Positions 29,029-39,147 are shown, numbered from the stretch's first letter. The stretch is DNA of 64,000 nucleotides from Pseudomonas azerbaijanoccidentalis (GCF_019145495.1 NZ_JAHSTU010000009.1:62001-126000); one strand, 5' to 3'. Numbers and translations are program-made. The notes: generated by a model not told the origin, from the sequence alone.

Positions 29029-30492
29029 TCAACCCGCCAGGCCCGATTGCTGAACCAGGTTCAGCAGCGGTTGTGGGTAGACGCCGAGGAAGAACGCGAC
29101 CAGGGCGATGGCCAGCAGCATCACGCCGCCTGCTTTCTGTTCCCAGTGCAGTTGCGCATCGTGGCGACGCAGGTTCGGTTCGATCAGGTACAGGGTGACC
29201 ATGACGCGCAGGTAGTAGAACACGCCGATGGCGCTGCCCAGTACCAGCGAGCCGACCAGCCACCATTGGTGCGATTCGACACCGGTGGCGATGATGTAGA
29301 ACTTGCCGATGAAGCCTGCGGTCAGCGGGATACCGGCCAGGGACAGCATCATCACGGTCAGTACGGCGGTCAGGTACGGACGGCGCCAGAACAGGCCGCG
29401 GTATTCGTACAAAGCATCCGCGTCACGGCCGTTGTACGGCGAGGACATCAGGGTGATTACGCCGAAAGCGCCGAGGCTGGTGATCACATAGGTGACCAAG
29501 TACACGCCGATGGCTTCCACGGCCAGACCCTTGCTCGCCACCAGGGCGATCAGCAGGTAACCGAAGTGGGCGATGGACGAGTAACCCAGCAGACGCTTGA
29601 GGTTGCTCTGGGTCAGTGCCAGCAGGTTGCCGAACAGAATCGACGCGATGGCGATGATGGTCAGCACGTCGCTCAGCACGCCGCTGCTGGCCGCTGGCGA
29701 GATCTGGAACAGACGCACCATCACCGCGAACACGGCAACCTTGGAAGCGGTCGCGAGGAACGCTGCCACCGGTGCCGGAGCACCTTCGTAAACGTCCGGC
29801 GTCCAGAGGTGGAACGGTACCAGCGACAGCTTGAATGCCAGACCGATCAACATCATGCCCAGGCCCAGTTGAGCCAGGGAGCTTGGCAGGCCAGTAGCCG
29901 CCAGCGCCTGACCGATGCCGACGAAGCTCAGGGAACCCGAGTCCGCGTACAGCAGCGCCATGCCGAACAACAGGAACGCCGAGCCGGCTGCCGACAGCAC
30001 CATGTACTTGATGCCGGCTTCCAGCGAACGCTTGTTGAAGAAGGCGTAGGCGACCAGACCGTAGACCGGCACCGACAGCAGTTCCAGACCGATGAACAAT
30101 CCGGCCAGGTGCTGCGCGCTGACCAGAACCAGGCCACCGGCGGCGGCCATCAGGATCAGCAGGTACAGTTCTTCACGGTTGCCCGGGTAACCCGAACCGC
30201 CATCGCCGAGGTAGGCGTGGGCGAGGGTGACACAGGCGAGGGTGGCGACCAGGATCAGCGCCATGTACAGGCAGGCAAAGGTGTCGATTTGCAGCAATGG
30301 CGTCACGGCCAGGGGCGCGACTTTCAAGGCTGGCAGGATCGACAGCAAAGCCAGGTTCAGACCCGCGACCGAAATCAGGAAGGTCTGCGAGTGGTTGCGG
30401 CGCCAGGCGATTGCCAGCATCACCACGATAATGGTGAGGCTGGTAATCAACAGCGGCGCTAGCGCAATAAAGTGTTGAGTCGTGAATTCCAT
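29029..30492 (-). CDS. nuoN: NADH-quinone oxidoreductase subunit N
   Basis: A 487-residue antiporter-like membrane subunit of complex I with about 14 helices. It begins MEFTTQHFIALAPLLITS and holds the proton-channel region with conserved Lys in LGMMLIGLAFKLSLVPFHLWTPDVYEGAP (about 210-240). The ATG at 30492 was chosen because it lies 7 bp past the nuoM stop and gives the family N-terminus; longer in-frame starts would run into nuoM. It is the last gene of the operon. Confidence 0.96.
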   Translation of the reverse strand: MEFTTQHFIALAPLLITSLTIIVVMLAIAWRRNHSQTFLISVAGLNLALLSILPALKVAPLAVTPLLQIDTFACLYMALILVATLACVTLAHAYLGDGGSGYPGNREELYLLILMAAAGGLVLVSAQHLAGLFIGLELLSVPVYGLVAYAFFNKRSLEAGIKYMVLSAAGSAFLLFGMALLYADSGSLSFVGIGQALAATGLPSSLAQLGLGMMLIGLAFKLSLVPFHLWTPDVYEGAPAPVAAFLATASKVAVFAVMVRLFQISPAASSGVLSDVLTIIAIASILFGNLLALTQSNLKRLLGYSSIAHFGYLLIALVASKGLAVEAIGVYLVTYVITSLGAFGVITLMSSPYNGRDADALYEYRGLFWRRPYLTAVLTVMMLSLAGIPLTAGFIGKFYIIATGVESHQWWLVGSLVLGSAIGVFYYLRVMVTLYLIEPNLRRHDAQLHWEQKAGGVMLLAIALVAFFLGVYPQPLLNLVQQSGLAG

Positions 30493-30499
30493 AGCGCTC

Positions 30500-32032
30500 T
30501 TACCGGGCCGAAGCGAGTTGAGTGAAGGCGGTGCCGAGCCACTGCTGCACGCCATGCATCGTCGCGGCAGAGGTATCGAGGAACGGTTGTGGGTACACGC
30601 CGATGTAGATCAGCAGTGCAGCCAGACCGACCACCATGATCAGTTCGCGACCGTCCATGCCATGCAGTACCGCGTCCGATTTGGCCGGGCCGAAGTACGC
30701 GCGGTGGATCATGATCAGCGAGTAGACCGAACCGAACACCAGGCCGGACGTCGCGATGATGGTGACCAACGGCGCAGCAGGGAAGGTGCCGATCAGGATC
30801 AGGAACTCACCGACGAAGTTACCGGTACCCGGCAAGCCCAGCGACGCGGCTGCGAAGAACAGGCTGAGGGCCGGCAGGTAAGCGATCTTCGACCACAAGC
30901 CACCCATTTCACGCATGTCGCGGGTGTGGGTGCGTTCGTACAGTTGGCCACTCAGGATAAAGAGTGCCGCGGCCGACAGACCGTGCGCCAGCATCTGCAT
31001 CACAGCGCCTTGCAGCGCCAGTTGGCTGCCGGAGTAGATGCCGATCAGTACGAAGCCCATGTGGGAAACGGACGAGAAGGCAATCAGACGCTTGATGTCG
31101 GTTTGTGCGAACGCCAGGAACGCACCGTAGAAGATCCCGATCAGACCCAGGGTCATGGCGATCGGCGCGAACTCGGCCGAAGCGTTCGGGAACAGCGGCA
31201 GGGCGAAACGCAGCAGGCCGTAGGCCGCAGTCTTCAGCAAGATACCGGCGAGGTCGACGGAACCGGCGGTCGGCGCCTGGGCGTGAGCGTCAGGCAGCCA
31301 GGAGTGGAACGGTACGACCGGCAGCTTGACCGCGAAGGCGATGAAGAAGCCGAGCATCAGGATGTACTCGGTGGTCATCGACATCTTGGTCTTCAACAGG
31401 TCGGCGTAGTTGAAGGTAATCACGCCGGTTTCGTTGAAGTTGACCAGTACCAGGCCCAGGATCGCCACCAGCATGATCAGGCCGGAAGCCTGAGTGAAGA
31501 TGAAGAACTTGGTCGCCGCGTAGATCCGGGTTTTCTTGCCGTCCGAAGAACTGTGACCCCAGAGCGCGATGAGGAAGTACATCGGCACCAGCATCATTTC
31601 CCAGAAGAAGAAGAACATGAACAGGTCGAGGGCGAGGAACACGCCGACGACACCGCCCAGGATCCACATCAGGTTCAGGTGGAAGAAGCCAACGTGACGT
31701 TGAATCTCTTTCCACGAGCAGAGTACCGAGAGGACACCCAGCAAACCGGTCAGCAGGATCATCAGCAGCGACAGGCCGTCGAGGGCCAGGTGCACGCTGA
31801 TGCCGAAGCGCTGGATCCAGATGTGCTTGAACTCAATCACCCAGGTCGGATCGGCGCCAGGCGCCGGAGCAAATGAATAGTCGCCGTGGGCCCACAGCCA
31901 GAGGCCGAGCGCGAGTTCCAGGGACATGGTCAACAGCGCAATCCAGCGCGGGAGGGTAGAGCCGAAGCGCTCACCCATCCAGCACAGAAGGCCGCCGATG
32001 AAGGGAATCAGGATTAGCCAAGGCAGAATCAT
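30500..32032 (-). CDS. nuoM: NADH-quinone oxidoreductase subunit M
   Basis: A 510-residue antiporter-like subunit in the distal membrane arm. The N-terminus MILPWLILIPFIGGLLCWM and the Lys-containing helix GFFIAFAVKLPVVPFHSWLPDAHAQAPTAGSVDLAGILLKTAAYGLLRF (about 220-270) are characteristic, with the broken helix 7 and the conserved Glu in MFFFFWEMMLVPMYFLIALWG. It lies 7 bp before nuoN and 39 bp after nuoL. Confidence 0.97.
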   Translation of the reverse strand: MILPWLILIPFIGGLLCWMGERFGSTLPRWIALLTMSLELALGLWLWAHGDYSFAPAPGADPTWVIEFKHIWIQRFGISVHLALDGLSLLMILLTGLLGVLSVLCSWKEIQRHVGFFHLNLMWILGGVVGVFLALDLFMFFFFWEMMLVPMYFLIALWGHSSSDGKKTRIYAATKFFIFTQASGLIMLVAILGLVLVNFNETGVITFNYADLLKTKMSMTTEYILMLGFFIAFAVKLPVVPFHSWLPDAHAQAPTAGSVDLAGILLKTAAYGLLRFALPLFPNASAEFAPIAMTLGLIGIFYGAFLAFAQTDIKRLIAFSSVSHMGFVLIGIYSGSQLALQGAVMQMLAHGLSAAALFILSGQLYERTHTRDMREMGGLWSKIAYLPALSLFFAAASLGLPGTGNFVGEFLILIGTFPAAPLVTIIATSGLVFGSVYSLIMIHRAYFGPAKSDAVLHGMDGRELIMVVGLAALLIYIGVYPQPFLDTSAATMHGVQQWLGTAFTQLASAR

Positions 32033-32071
32033 GACGGGCTCGTTTCCTTTCGCAAATTCGCAAGGTTCATA

Positions 32072-33925
32072 TCAGACCGCTACCAGCACGACGGCGCCAA
32101 TTACCAGCACGGCACCCGCAGCCATCGAGGCGGCATACCAACGCAGTTGACCGGTCTCGGTACGGCTCAGGGCGGTGTGACCGCCTTTGGCCATACGCGG
32201 GATCAGACCGATGGTCTGGTCGAGCGGGTCTTTGCGCAGGATGTGGCTGATCGCCAGGTACGGCTTGACGAACAGTTTGTCGTAGATCCAGTCGAAGCCC
32301 CAGGCAGCGAACCACCAGGCCGAGAGGAAACGGCCGATGCCGCTGTTGGCGATGGCGGTGACGAAGCGACGCTTGCCGAGGAACAACAGCGCGGCCAGCA
32401 GGATACCGGCCAGGGCGATGGCGCCCGAGGCGATTTCCAGGCTGTGCTTGGCTTCGCCGCCGGCATGGCCGACGCTCTGCGGCAGCACGCCGTGCAGCGG
32501 TGGAACGATCATCGCGCCGATGAAAGTCGACAGTACGATCAGCACCGACAGTGGCAGCCAGTGGGCAATGCCGTGGCCGGCGTGGGCTTCGGTCTTCGCT
32601 TCACCGTGGAACGCGATGAAGATCAGGCGGAAGGTGTACAGCGAGGTCATGAACGCGCCGACCAGACCTGCGTAAAGCAGACCGTTGTTGCCGCTGGCGA
32701 ACGCTTCCCAGAGAATTTCGTCCTTGGAGTAGAAGCCCGCGGTGACCAGAGGCAGGGCCGCCAGGGCCGCGCCGCCGACGATGAAGCTGGCGTAGGCCAG
32801 TGGCAGCTTTTTCCACAGACCGCCCATCTTGAAGATGTTCTGCTCGTGGTGGCAGGCAACGATCACCGCACCGGAAGCAAGGAACAGCAGGGCCTTGAAG
32901 AAGGCGTGGGTCATCAGGTGGAAGATCGCGCCGTCCCAGGCACCCACGCCCAGGGCCAGGAACATGTAGCCGATCTGGCTCATGGTCGAGTAGGCGAGGA
33001 TACGCTTGATGTCGGTTTGAACCAGGGCTGCGAAACCAGCCAGTACCAGCGTCACACCGCCAACGATGCCCACCAGGTGCAGGATTTCCGGCGCCAGGGT
33101 GAACAGACCGTGGGTACGGGCGATCAGGTAAACGCCTGCGGTCACCATGGTTGCAGCGTGGATCAGTGCCGAAACCGGAGTAGGACCGGCCATCGCATCC
33201 GCCAGCCAGGTTTGCAGCGGCAGTTGCGCGGATTTACCGACAGCGCCGCCCAGCAGCATCAGGGTGGCCATGACCATCCAGAAGTCGCCAGCCTGGAATT
33301 TCTGCGGTGCCAGCACCAGCAGTTCCTGAACGTTCAGCGTGCCCAGTTGGGCAAACAGAATGAACAGGCCGATGGCCATGAACACGTCACCGATACGGGT
33401 CACGATGAACGCTTTGAGTGCCGCGTTACCGTTGTTGCGGTTGCTGTAGTAGAAACCGATCAACAGGTACGAGCACAGGCCCACGCCTTCCCAACCGAAG
33501 TACAGGAACAACAGGTTATCGCCCAGCACCAGGAACAGCATGCTGGCGATAAACAGGTTGGTGTAGGCGAAGAAGCGCGAGTAACCGGCCTCACCGCGCA
33601 TGTACCAGGACGCGAACAGGTGGATCAGGAAGCCGACGCCAACGACCACGCCGAGCATGGTCACGGACAGGCCGTCCAGATACAGCGCGAAGTTCGGGGT
33701 GAAGCCTTCCACCGCCATCCACTGCCACAACACCTGAGTGTAGTGACCGCCTTCTGGTGGGGCGACGTTGAATTGCCAGATCACGTAAGCGGTAACGATC
33801 GCCGACAGACCGATGGAACCCACGCCGATCAGTGCGGCCAGGTTTTCCGAGATGCGTCCACGGGAGAACGACAGCAGCAGGAAACCAATGAGAGGGAATA
33901 CGAAAGTCAGAAAGAGTAGGTTCAT
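32072..33925 (-). CDS. nuoL: NADH-quinone oxidoreductase subunit L
   Basis: A 617-residue subunit, the largest antiporter-like component, with about 16 helices including the long lateral amphipathic helix near the C-terminus (about 520-560). The signatures FFGWEGVGLCSYLLIGFYY (FYFGWEGVGLCSYLLIG, about 139-157) and GKSAQLPLQTWLADAMAGPTPVSALIHAATMVTAGVYL (about 228-265) are intact, with the proton-path Glu and Lys. It overlaps nuoK by 4 bp. Confidence 0.97.
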   Translation of the reverse strand: MNLLFLTFVFPLIGFLLLSFSRGRISENLAALIGVGSIGLSAIVTAYVIWQFNVAPPEGGHYTQVLWQWMAVEGFTPNFALYLDGLSVTMLGVVVGVGFLIHLFASWYMRGEAGYSRFFAYTNLFIASMLFLVLGDNLLFLYFGWEGVGLCSYLLIGFYYSNRNNGNAALKAFIVTRIGDVFMAIGLFILFAQLGTLNVQELLVLAPQKFQAGDFWMVMATLMLLGGAVGKSAQLPLQTWLADAMAGPTPVSALIHAATMVTAGVYLIARTHGLFTLAPEILHLVGIVGGVTLVLAGFAALVQTDIKRILAYSTMSQIGYMFLALGVGAWDGAIFHLMTHAFFKALLFLASGAVIVACHHEQNIFKMGGLWKKLPLAYASFIVGGAALAALPLVTAGFYSKDEILWEAFASGNNGLLYAGLVGAFMTSLYTFRLIFIAFHGEAKTEAHAGHGIAHWLPLSVLIVLSTFIGAMIVPPLHGVLPQSVGHAGGEAKHSLEIASGAIALAGILLAALLFLGKRRFVTAIANSGIGRFLSAWWFAAWGFDWIYDKLFVKPYLAISHILRKDPLDQTIGLIPRMAKGGHTALSRTETGQLRWYAASMAAGAVLVIGAVVLVAV

Positions 33926-34230
33926 CCGCGCATCTCACTGGCAGCGTCGATATCGAGCGTGTGGAAGCGGCGATACAGTTGCAGCAGGATCGCCAGGCCA
34001 ATACTGGCCTCGGCGGCTGCCAGGCTGATCACCAGGATGAACATGATCTGTCCATCCGGCTGCGCCCAACGGCTACCGGCAACGATGAAGGCCAGTGCAG
34101 AGGCGTTCATCATCACTTCAAGACTCATCAACACGAAGAGGATGTTGCGGCGGACCATCAGGCCGACCAGACCGAGGCAGAACAGGATGCCGGCGACCGC
34201 CAGACCATGCTCCATAGGGATAGCAGGCAT
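33922..34230 (-). CDS. nuoK: NADH-quinone oxidoreductase subunit K
   Basis: A 102-residue three-helix subunit. The core FCLGLVGLMVRRNILFVLMSLEVMMNASALAF holds the two conserved membrane Glu positions of the family. The ATG at 34230 is preferred over one at 34236 because AAGGAG lies about 8 bp from it, but only 2 bp from the earlier one, and the N-terminus MPAIPMEHGL is the family form. Confidence 0.95.
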   Translation of the reverse strand: MPAIPMEHGLAVAGILFCLGLVGLMVRRNILFVLMSLEVMMNASALAFIVAGSRWAQPDGQIMFILVISLAAAEASIGLAILLQLYRRFHTLDIDAASEMRG

Positions 34231-34232
34231 CG

Positions 34233-34736
34233 TCATTGCTCCTTGGCTTCGTTGCGGCCCAAGTGGAACGCCGTGACGGCTGCGGCGAGCAGCAGCATCG
34301 AGGCGAGTTCGACCACCAGCAGGTAAGGACCGAACAGGCTGATGCCCACGGCCTTGGCGTCTACGGTGGTGTGGCCGATGGCTTCACCGCTCTGGTGGGC
34401 GAACAGCACGTACAGCAGTTCAGCCAGCAGCAGGGCGCCGAGAATGACCGGGCCGAGCCAGATACCGGGCTTGAGCCAGACGCGCTCTTGCTGAACCGAG
34501 GCCGGGCCCAGGTTCAGCATCATCACCACGAACACGAACAGCACCATGATGGCGCCAGCGTAGGCGATCACTTCCAGGACACCGGCAAACGGTGCGCCGA
34601 GGGCGAAGAACGTCATGGCCACGGCGATCAGCGAAATGATCAGGTAGAGCAGGGCGTGCACAGGGTTGGTGTTGGTGATCACGCGAAGCGTGGACACCAC
34701 AGCGATACCCGATGCGAAATAGAAAGCGAATTCCAT
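34233..34736 (-). CDS. nuoJ: NADH-quinone oxidoreductase subunit J
   Basis: A 167-residue subunit with five helices, including VIAYAGAIMVLFVFVVMMLNL (about 56-76), the helix with the characteristic pi-bulge that links quinone reduction to the membrane arm. It starts 9 bp after nuoI and ends just before nuoK. Confidence 0.95.
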   Translation of the reverse strand: MEFAFYFASGIAVVSTLRVITNTNPVHALLYLIISLIAVAMTFFALGAPFAGVLEVIAYAGAIMVLFVFVVMMLNLGPASVQQERVWLKPGIWLGPVILGALLLAELLYVLFAHQSGEAIGHTTVDAKAVGISLFGPYLLVVELASMLLLAAAVTAFHLGRNEAKEQ

Positions 34737-34745
34737 CTTTCTTCC

Positions 34746-35291
34746 TTAAGGCAGCAAGCTCTTCACGTTGATCGGTTCGGCTTCGTTCTGCGCGGAGCCT
34801 TTCGGCTTACCGGCAATCGCCATACCTGCAACACGATAGAAGTTGTAATCAGGGTTTTTGCCGGGGCCGGAGATCAGCAGATCTTCTTTCTCGTACACCA
34901 GGTCCTGACGTTTGAACTCGGCCATTTCGAAATCCGGTGTCAGCTGGATCGCGGTGGTCGGGCAGGCTTCCTCGCAGAGGCCGCAGAAAATGCAGCGCGA
35001 GAAGTTGATGCGGAAGAAGTCCGGGTACCAGCGACCGTCTTCGGTTTCAGCTTTCTGCAGCGAGATGCAACCAACCGGGCACGCCACGGCGCACAGGTTG
35101 CACGCTACACAACGCTCTTCGCCGTCGGGGTCGCGGGTCAGGACGATACGCCCACGGTAGCGCGGCGGCAGGTAGACCGGTTCTTCCGGGTACTGCAGCG
35201 TGTCGCGCTTGCGGAAGGCGTGGCCGAAAATCATCACCAGGCTGCGAAGCTGGGTGTAGAGGCCATGCACGATGTCAAATATGTACTTCAT
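34746..35291 (-). CDS. nuoI: NADH-quinone oxidoreductase subunit I
   Basis: A 181-residue ferredoxin-like subunit with two [4Fe-4S] clusters: CVACNLCAVACPVGC (about 61-75) and CIFCGLCEEACPTTA (about 100-114). These carry electrons to the final cluster N2 in NuoB. An N-terminal amphipathic region (MKYIFDIVHGLYTQLRSLVMIF) docks it to the membrane arm. It lies between nuoH (12 bp) and nuoJ (9 bp). Confidence 0.97.
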   Translation of the reverse strand: MKYIFDIVHGLYTQLRSLVMIFGHAFRKRDTLQYPEEPVYLPPRYRGRIVLTRDPDGEERCVACNLCAVACPVGCISLQKAETEDGRWYPDFFRINFSRCIFCGLCEEACPTTAIQLTPDFEMAEFKRQDLVYEKEDLLISGPGKNPDYNFYRVAGMAIAGKPKGSAQNEAEPINVKSLLP

Positions 35292-35303
35292 GATTCTCTA
35301 TCC

Positions 35304-36311
35304 TCACTGAGCCGCGACGGCGGGCGTGTTGAGCAACACGATCGCAGCGGTCACCAGCATGTTGACGAGGGTCAGCGGCAAGCAGAACTTCCAGCTGAAA
35401 TCCATCACCTGGTCATACCGTGGGCGCGGAATCGAAGCGCGCAGCAGGATGAACAGCATGATGAAGAACGCGGTTTTCAATGCGAACCAGATGAACGGGA
35501 TCTGCGGCAGGATGCCGAACGGACCGTGCCAGCCACCGAAGAACAAGGTCACCAGCAGCGCCGAGATCAGCACGATGCCGATGTACTCGCCGACGAAGAA
35601 CATGCCCCATTTCATGCCGGCGTATTCAATGTGGTAACCGTCGGCCAGTTCCTGTTCCGCTTCCGGCTGGTCGAACGGGTGACGGTGAGTCACGGCCACG
35701 CCAGCAATGAAGAAGGTCAGGAAACCGAAGATCTGCGGAATGATGAACCACAGGTTCTGCGCTTGGTATTCAACGATGTCGCGCATGTTGAACGAGCCGA
35801 CCTGGATCACGATGCCCATCAACGACAGGCCCATGAACACTTCGTACGACACGGTCTGCGCCGAGGCCCGCAAGCTGCCCAGCAGGGCGAACTTGTTGTT
35901 ACTCGACCAACCGGCGAACAGCACCGCGTAGACCGACAGGCCCGCCATGGCGAAGAAGAACAGGATGCCGATGTTGATGTCCGCCACGCCCCAGGTCGGG
36001 GTGATCGGGATGATCGCGAAGGCAATCAGCAAGGCGCTCATGGCGACTACCGGTGCCAGAGTGAAGATCATCTTGTCGGCGAATGGAGGCGTCCAGTCTT
36101 CCTTGAAGAACATCTTGATCATGTCGGCCGCGATCTGGAACGCGCCGAACGGGCCGACGCGGTTCGGACCGTAACGGTCCTGCCAGAGGGCGAGCAAACG
36201 ACGCTCGACCCAGCTCAGCAGTGCGCCGCAAACCACCACGGCGAGCAGAATCACAACGGCCTTGAGGACCGCGATGATCACGTCGATCACTTCAGGAGTG
36301 AACAAGGTCAT
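35304..36311 (-). CDS. nuoH: NADH-quinone oxidoreductase subunit H
   Basis: A 335-residue membrane subunit forming the quinone cavity with NuoB and NuoD. Eight helices are visible. Family motifs are DRYGPNRVGPFGAFQIAADMIKMFFKEDWTPP (about 41-72) and NRHPFDQPEAEQELADGYHIEYAGMKWG-type loop 5 (here VTHRHPFDQPEAEQELADGYHIEY, about 204-227), rich in acidic residues. The start overlaps the nuoG stop by 4 bp. Confidence 0.97.
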   Translation of the reverse strand: MTLFTPEVIDVIIAVLKAVVILLAVVVCGALLSWVERRLLALWQDRYGPNRVGPFGAFQIAADMIKMFFKEDWTPPFADKMIFTLAPVVAMSALLIAFAIIPITPTWGVADINIGILFFFAMAGLSVYAVLFAGWSSNNKFALLGSLRASAQTVSYEVFMGLSLMGIVIQVGSFNMRDIVEYQAQNLWFIIPQIFGFLTFFIAGVAVTHRHPFDQPEAEQELADGYHIEYAGMKWGMFFVGEYIGIVLISALLVTLFFGGWHGPFGILPQIPFIWFALKTAFFIMLFILLRASIPRPRYDQVMDFSWKFCLPLTLVNMLVTAAIVLLNTPAVAAQ

Positions 36312-39022
36312 TGAGCTGCCTCCTGCAGACCGTCAACGGATTTGCCAAAGATCGCTGGCGGAATGCCGGCGATACCCGCAGGCAGTGCAACCAGACCAGC
36401 GCCCAACTCTTCGTTGATGCGCAGCGGCAGACGCAGGGTCTGGCCAGCCACGTTCAGGCTGAGCATGGCGCCGTCGTTGACACCGAGGCGATCGGCTTCG
36501 GACTTGGCCAGGGCCACATAAGCCGCCGGAATGCGTTCCTGAACCGGAGCGGCTTTCGAAGAGTTCTCTTCGCTGCCGAACAGGTGGAAGAACGGCACGG
36601 CCTGCCAGGTACCCGGAGCAGGGTTGAACGCACGCGGAGCGCTGGCGAACCAGTTCAGCGAGTCACCGGTGCTTTCGATCAGGCGGGTGCCCGGGTCGCC
36701 AGCACGGATGTGACCACCGACTTCGTCCTGGAACTTGTTCCAGGCTTGCGGCGAGTTCCAGCCCGGAGACCAGGCGAATGGCACTTGCTGACGCGGTTCG
36801 GCCGAACCGGAGTAACCTTCCATCGAGAAGGCGAACGCGGTGTCCTTGTCCTGCGGGGTACGCGGTTCATGGACGCTGATGTCAGCGCGCATGGCGGTAC
36901 GACCGGAGTAACGCAGCGGTTCACGGGCCAGTTTCATGCCCTTGATGCGGAACGCGGCGGACGGAGCGGCATCGACGATGCGGTTCAGGATCGAAGTGCT
37001 GGAAGCGACAGCGGCGGTGACGTGGTCCAGTTGGGTCCAGTCAATCGGCTGGTTCAGCAGAGTGGCGCGCAGAGCATGCAGCCAGCGCCAGCCTTCGTGA
37101 ACCAGGATGCTCGCGTCCATGTATTTCGGATCGAAGACCTGGAAGAAGCGCTGGGCGCGGCCTTCCTGGCTGACCAGCGTACCGTCGCCTTCAGCGAAGC
37201 TGGCGGCTGGCAGAACCAGCTGTGCGCGATCGCTGGTGGCGGTCTTCTGGTGGTCGGCAACGATCAGCACCTTGGCGGCGTTCAGGGCAGCATCGACCTT
37301 GGCCTTGTCGGTACGGGTGTACAGATCGTTTTCCAGCACGACGATGGCGTCGGCTTTGCCGTCGATGACGGCTTGCAGCGCGGCGTCGACCGATTCGCCA
37401 CCGAGCATGGCCAGGCCGAGGCTGTTGGCCTCAGGCACGATCAGGCTGATGGAACCGTTCTTCTCGCGCAGCTTCAGAGCCTTGGCGATGTTCGCGGCAG
37501 CTTCGATCAAGGCTTTGGAGCCCAGCGAAGTACCGGCGATGATCAGTGGACGCTTGGCCGCGAGCAGGGCGTCGGCAATGCGCTTGGCCAGTTCGAGGGC
37601 TTCTGCGTCCAGGCCTTCAACGGCTGGAGCGCTGGCGTCGAGGGCGTGAGCCACGGCGAAACCGATGCGGGCCAGGTCGTCGGGAGCGGCGTGAACGCAC
37701 TCTTCGGCAACGTCGTCGAGCTTGGTTTCAGCCAGGCTGGCGATGAACAGCGGGTTCAGCGCGTGCTGACCGATGTTTTTCACGGCGGCGTCGAGCCAAG
37801 GCTGAACGCGCATCGCGTCGGCCATGTCTTCAGCCTTGCCCTTGACCGATTGGCGCAGGGCCAGGGCCATGCGGGCAGCGGTCTGGGTCAGGTCTTCACC
37901 GAGGACGAACACGGCGTCGTGGTCTTCGATGTCGCGCATGTTTGGCACTGGCAGCGGGCTGTCTTTGAGCACTTGCAGAACCAGACGGATGCGTTCCAGC
38001 TCATCGGCTTCGATGCCCGAGTAGAAGTGCTCGGCACCGACCAGTTCGCGCAACGCGTAGTTGCTTTCGAGGCTGGCACGAGGTGAACCGATACCGACGA
38101 TGTTGCGACCGCGCAGCAGGTCGGCGGCTTTATCCAGCGCTTCGTCGAGGCTCAGCTTGGTGCCGTTGGCCAGCAATGGCTGACGCGGGCGGTCTTCGCG
38201 GTTGACGTAGCCATAGCCGAAACGGCCACGGTCGCACAGGAAATACTGGTTCACCGAGCCGTTGTAACGGTTTTCGATGCGACGCAGTTCGCCGTAACGT
38301 TCGCCCGGGGAGATGTTGCAACCGCTGGAGCAGCCATGGCAGATGCTCGGCGAGAATTGCATGTCCCACTTGCGGTTGTAGCGCTCGGAGTGAGTCTTGT
38401 CGGTGAACACACCGGTCGGGCAGACCTCGGTGAGGTTGCCGGAGAACTCGCTTTCGAGCACGCCGTCTTCAACGCGACCGAAATACACGTTGTCGTGGGC
38501 GCCAAATACACCGAGGTCGGTGCCGCCAGCGTAGTCTTTATAGAAGCGCACGCAGCGGTAGCAAGCGATGCAGCGGTTCATTTCGTGGGAAATGAACGGG
38601 CCCAGTTGCTGGTTCTGGTGGGTACGCTTGGTGAAGCGGTAACGGCGCTCGTTGTGGCCGGTCATTACCGTCATGTCTTGCAGGTGGCAGTGACCGCCTT
38701 CTTCACAGACCGGGCAGTCGTGAGGGTGGTTGGTCATCAACCATTCAACAACGCTGGCGCGGAAGGCCTTGGATTCTTCATCTTCGATGGAGATCCAGGT
38801 GCCGTCGGTGGCAGGCGTCATGCAGGACATCACGATACGACCACGGGTGTCGTTTTCGTCGGTGTACTGCTTGACCGCGCACTGGCGGCAAGCGCCAACG
38901 CTGCCCAGGGCAGGGTGCCAGCAGAAATAAGGGATATCGAGGCCTAGCGACAGACATGCCTGTAACAGGTTGTCTGCCCCATCGACTTCGAGCTCTTTGC
39001 CGTCTACGTGGATAGTGGCCAT
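36308..39022 (-). CDS. nuoG: NADH-quinone oxidoreductase subunit G
   Basis: A 904-residue iron-sulfur subunit of the peripheral arm. The N-terminal [2Fe-2S] ferredoxin (CFWHPALGSVGACRQCAVKQY; here PYFCWHPALGSVGACRQCAV, about 31-50) is followed by the His-Cys3 cluster (HPHDCPVCEEGGHCHLQD, about 98-115), a further [4Fe-4S] site (RCIACYRCVRFY) and an extra cluster motif C-H-G-C-S-S-G-C (about 228) typical of E. coli-like NuoG. The rest is a molybdopterin-oxidoreductase fold without Mo. It is separated from nuoF by 137 bp, the largest gap in the operon, which holds a terminator-like hairpin. Confidence 0.97.
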   Translation of the reverse strand: MATIHVDGKELEVDGADNLLQACLSLGLDIPYFCWHPALGSVGACRQCAVKQYTDENDTRGRIVMSCMTPATDGTWISIEDEESKAFRASVVEWLMTNHPHDCPVCEEGGHCHLQDMTVMTGHNERRYRFTKRTHQNQQLGPFISHEMNRCIACYRCVRFYKDYAGGTDLGVFGAHDNVYFGRVEDGVLESEFSGNLTEVCPTGVFTDKTHSERYNRKWDMQFSPSICHGCSSGCNISPGERYGELRRIENRYNGSVNQYFLCDRGRFGYGYVNREDRPRQPLLANGTKLSLDEALDKAADLLRGRNIVGIGSPRASLESNYALRELVGAEHFYSGIEADELERIRLVLQVLKDSPLPVPNMRDIEDHDAVFVLGEDLTQTAARMALALRQSVKGKAEDMADAMRVQPWLDAAVKNIGQHALNPLFIASLAETKLDDVAEECVHAAPDDLARIGFAVAHALDASAPAVEGLDAEALELAKRIADALLAAKRPLIIAGTSLGSKALIEAAANIAKALKLREKNGSISLIVPEANSLGLAMLGGESVDAALQAVIDGKADAIVVLENDLYTRTDKAKVDAALNAAKVLIVADHQKTATSDRAQLVLPAASFAEGDGTLVSQEGRAQRFFQVFDPKYMDASILVHEGWRWLHALRATLLNQPIDWTQLDHVTAAVASSTSILNRIVDAAPSAAFRIKGMKLAREPLRYSGRTAMRADISVHEPRTPQDKDTAFAFSMEGYSGSAEPRQQVPFAWSPGWNSPQAWNKFQDEVGGHIRAGDPGTRLIESTGDSLNWFASAPRAFNPAPGTWQAVPFFHLFGSEENSSKAAPVQERIPAAYVALAKSEADRLGVNDGAMLSLNVAGQTLRLPLRINEELGAGLVALPAGIAGIPPAIFGKSVDGLQEAAQ

Positions 39023-39123
39023 GGTTCAAAGTTCTTCGTTGGCCCGGTGTCAGCGGGCGTGGCTAATGGAATCTTGTTATCCGCGTGAATCAACACAGCC
39101 GTTAAAGGCGTCATCACACGAAA

Positions 39124-39147
39124 AGCGAAGGGCACGGACCCTTCGCC
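39124..39147 (-). terminator. Terminator-like hairpin inside the nuo operon, between nuoF and nuoG
   Basis: GCGAAGGG (39125-39132) pairs perfectly with CCCTTCGC (39139-39146) around a 6-nt loop. In the nuo direction it is followed by TTTT; on the plus strand by TTTTTT. It lies 13 bp past the nuoF stop. It looks like an intrinsic terminator or attenuator that would lower nuoG-N expression relative to nuoA-F, or it may stop antisense transcripts. Confidence 0.6.

Noticed and set aside
32147..36314. Very long plus-strand open frames (590 and 692 codons) opposite nuoL, nuoJ-nuoH
   Set aside because: The translations are Gln/Arg/His/Asp-rich with no fold and cross several real genes. They are shadows of the nuo genes.
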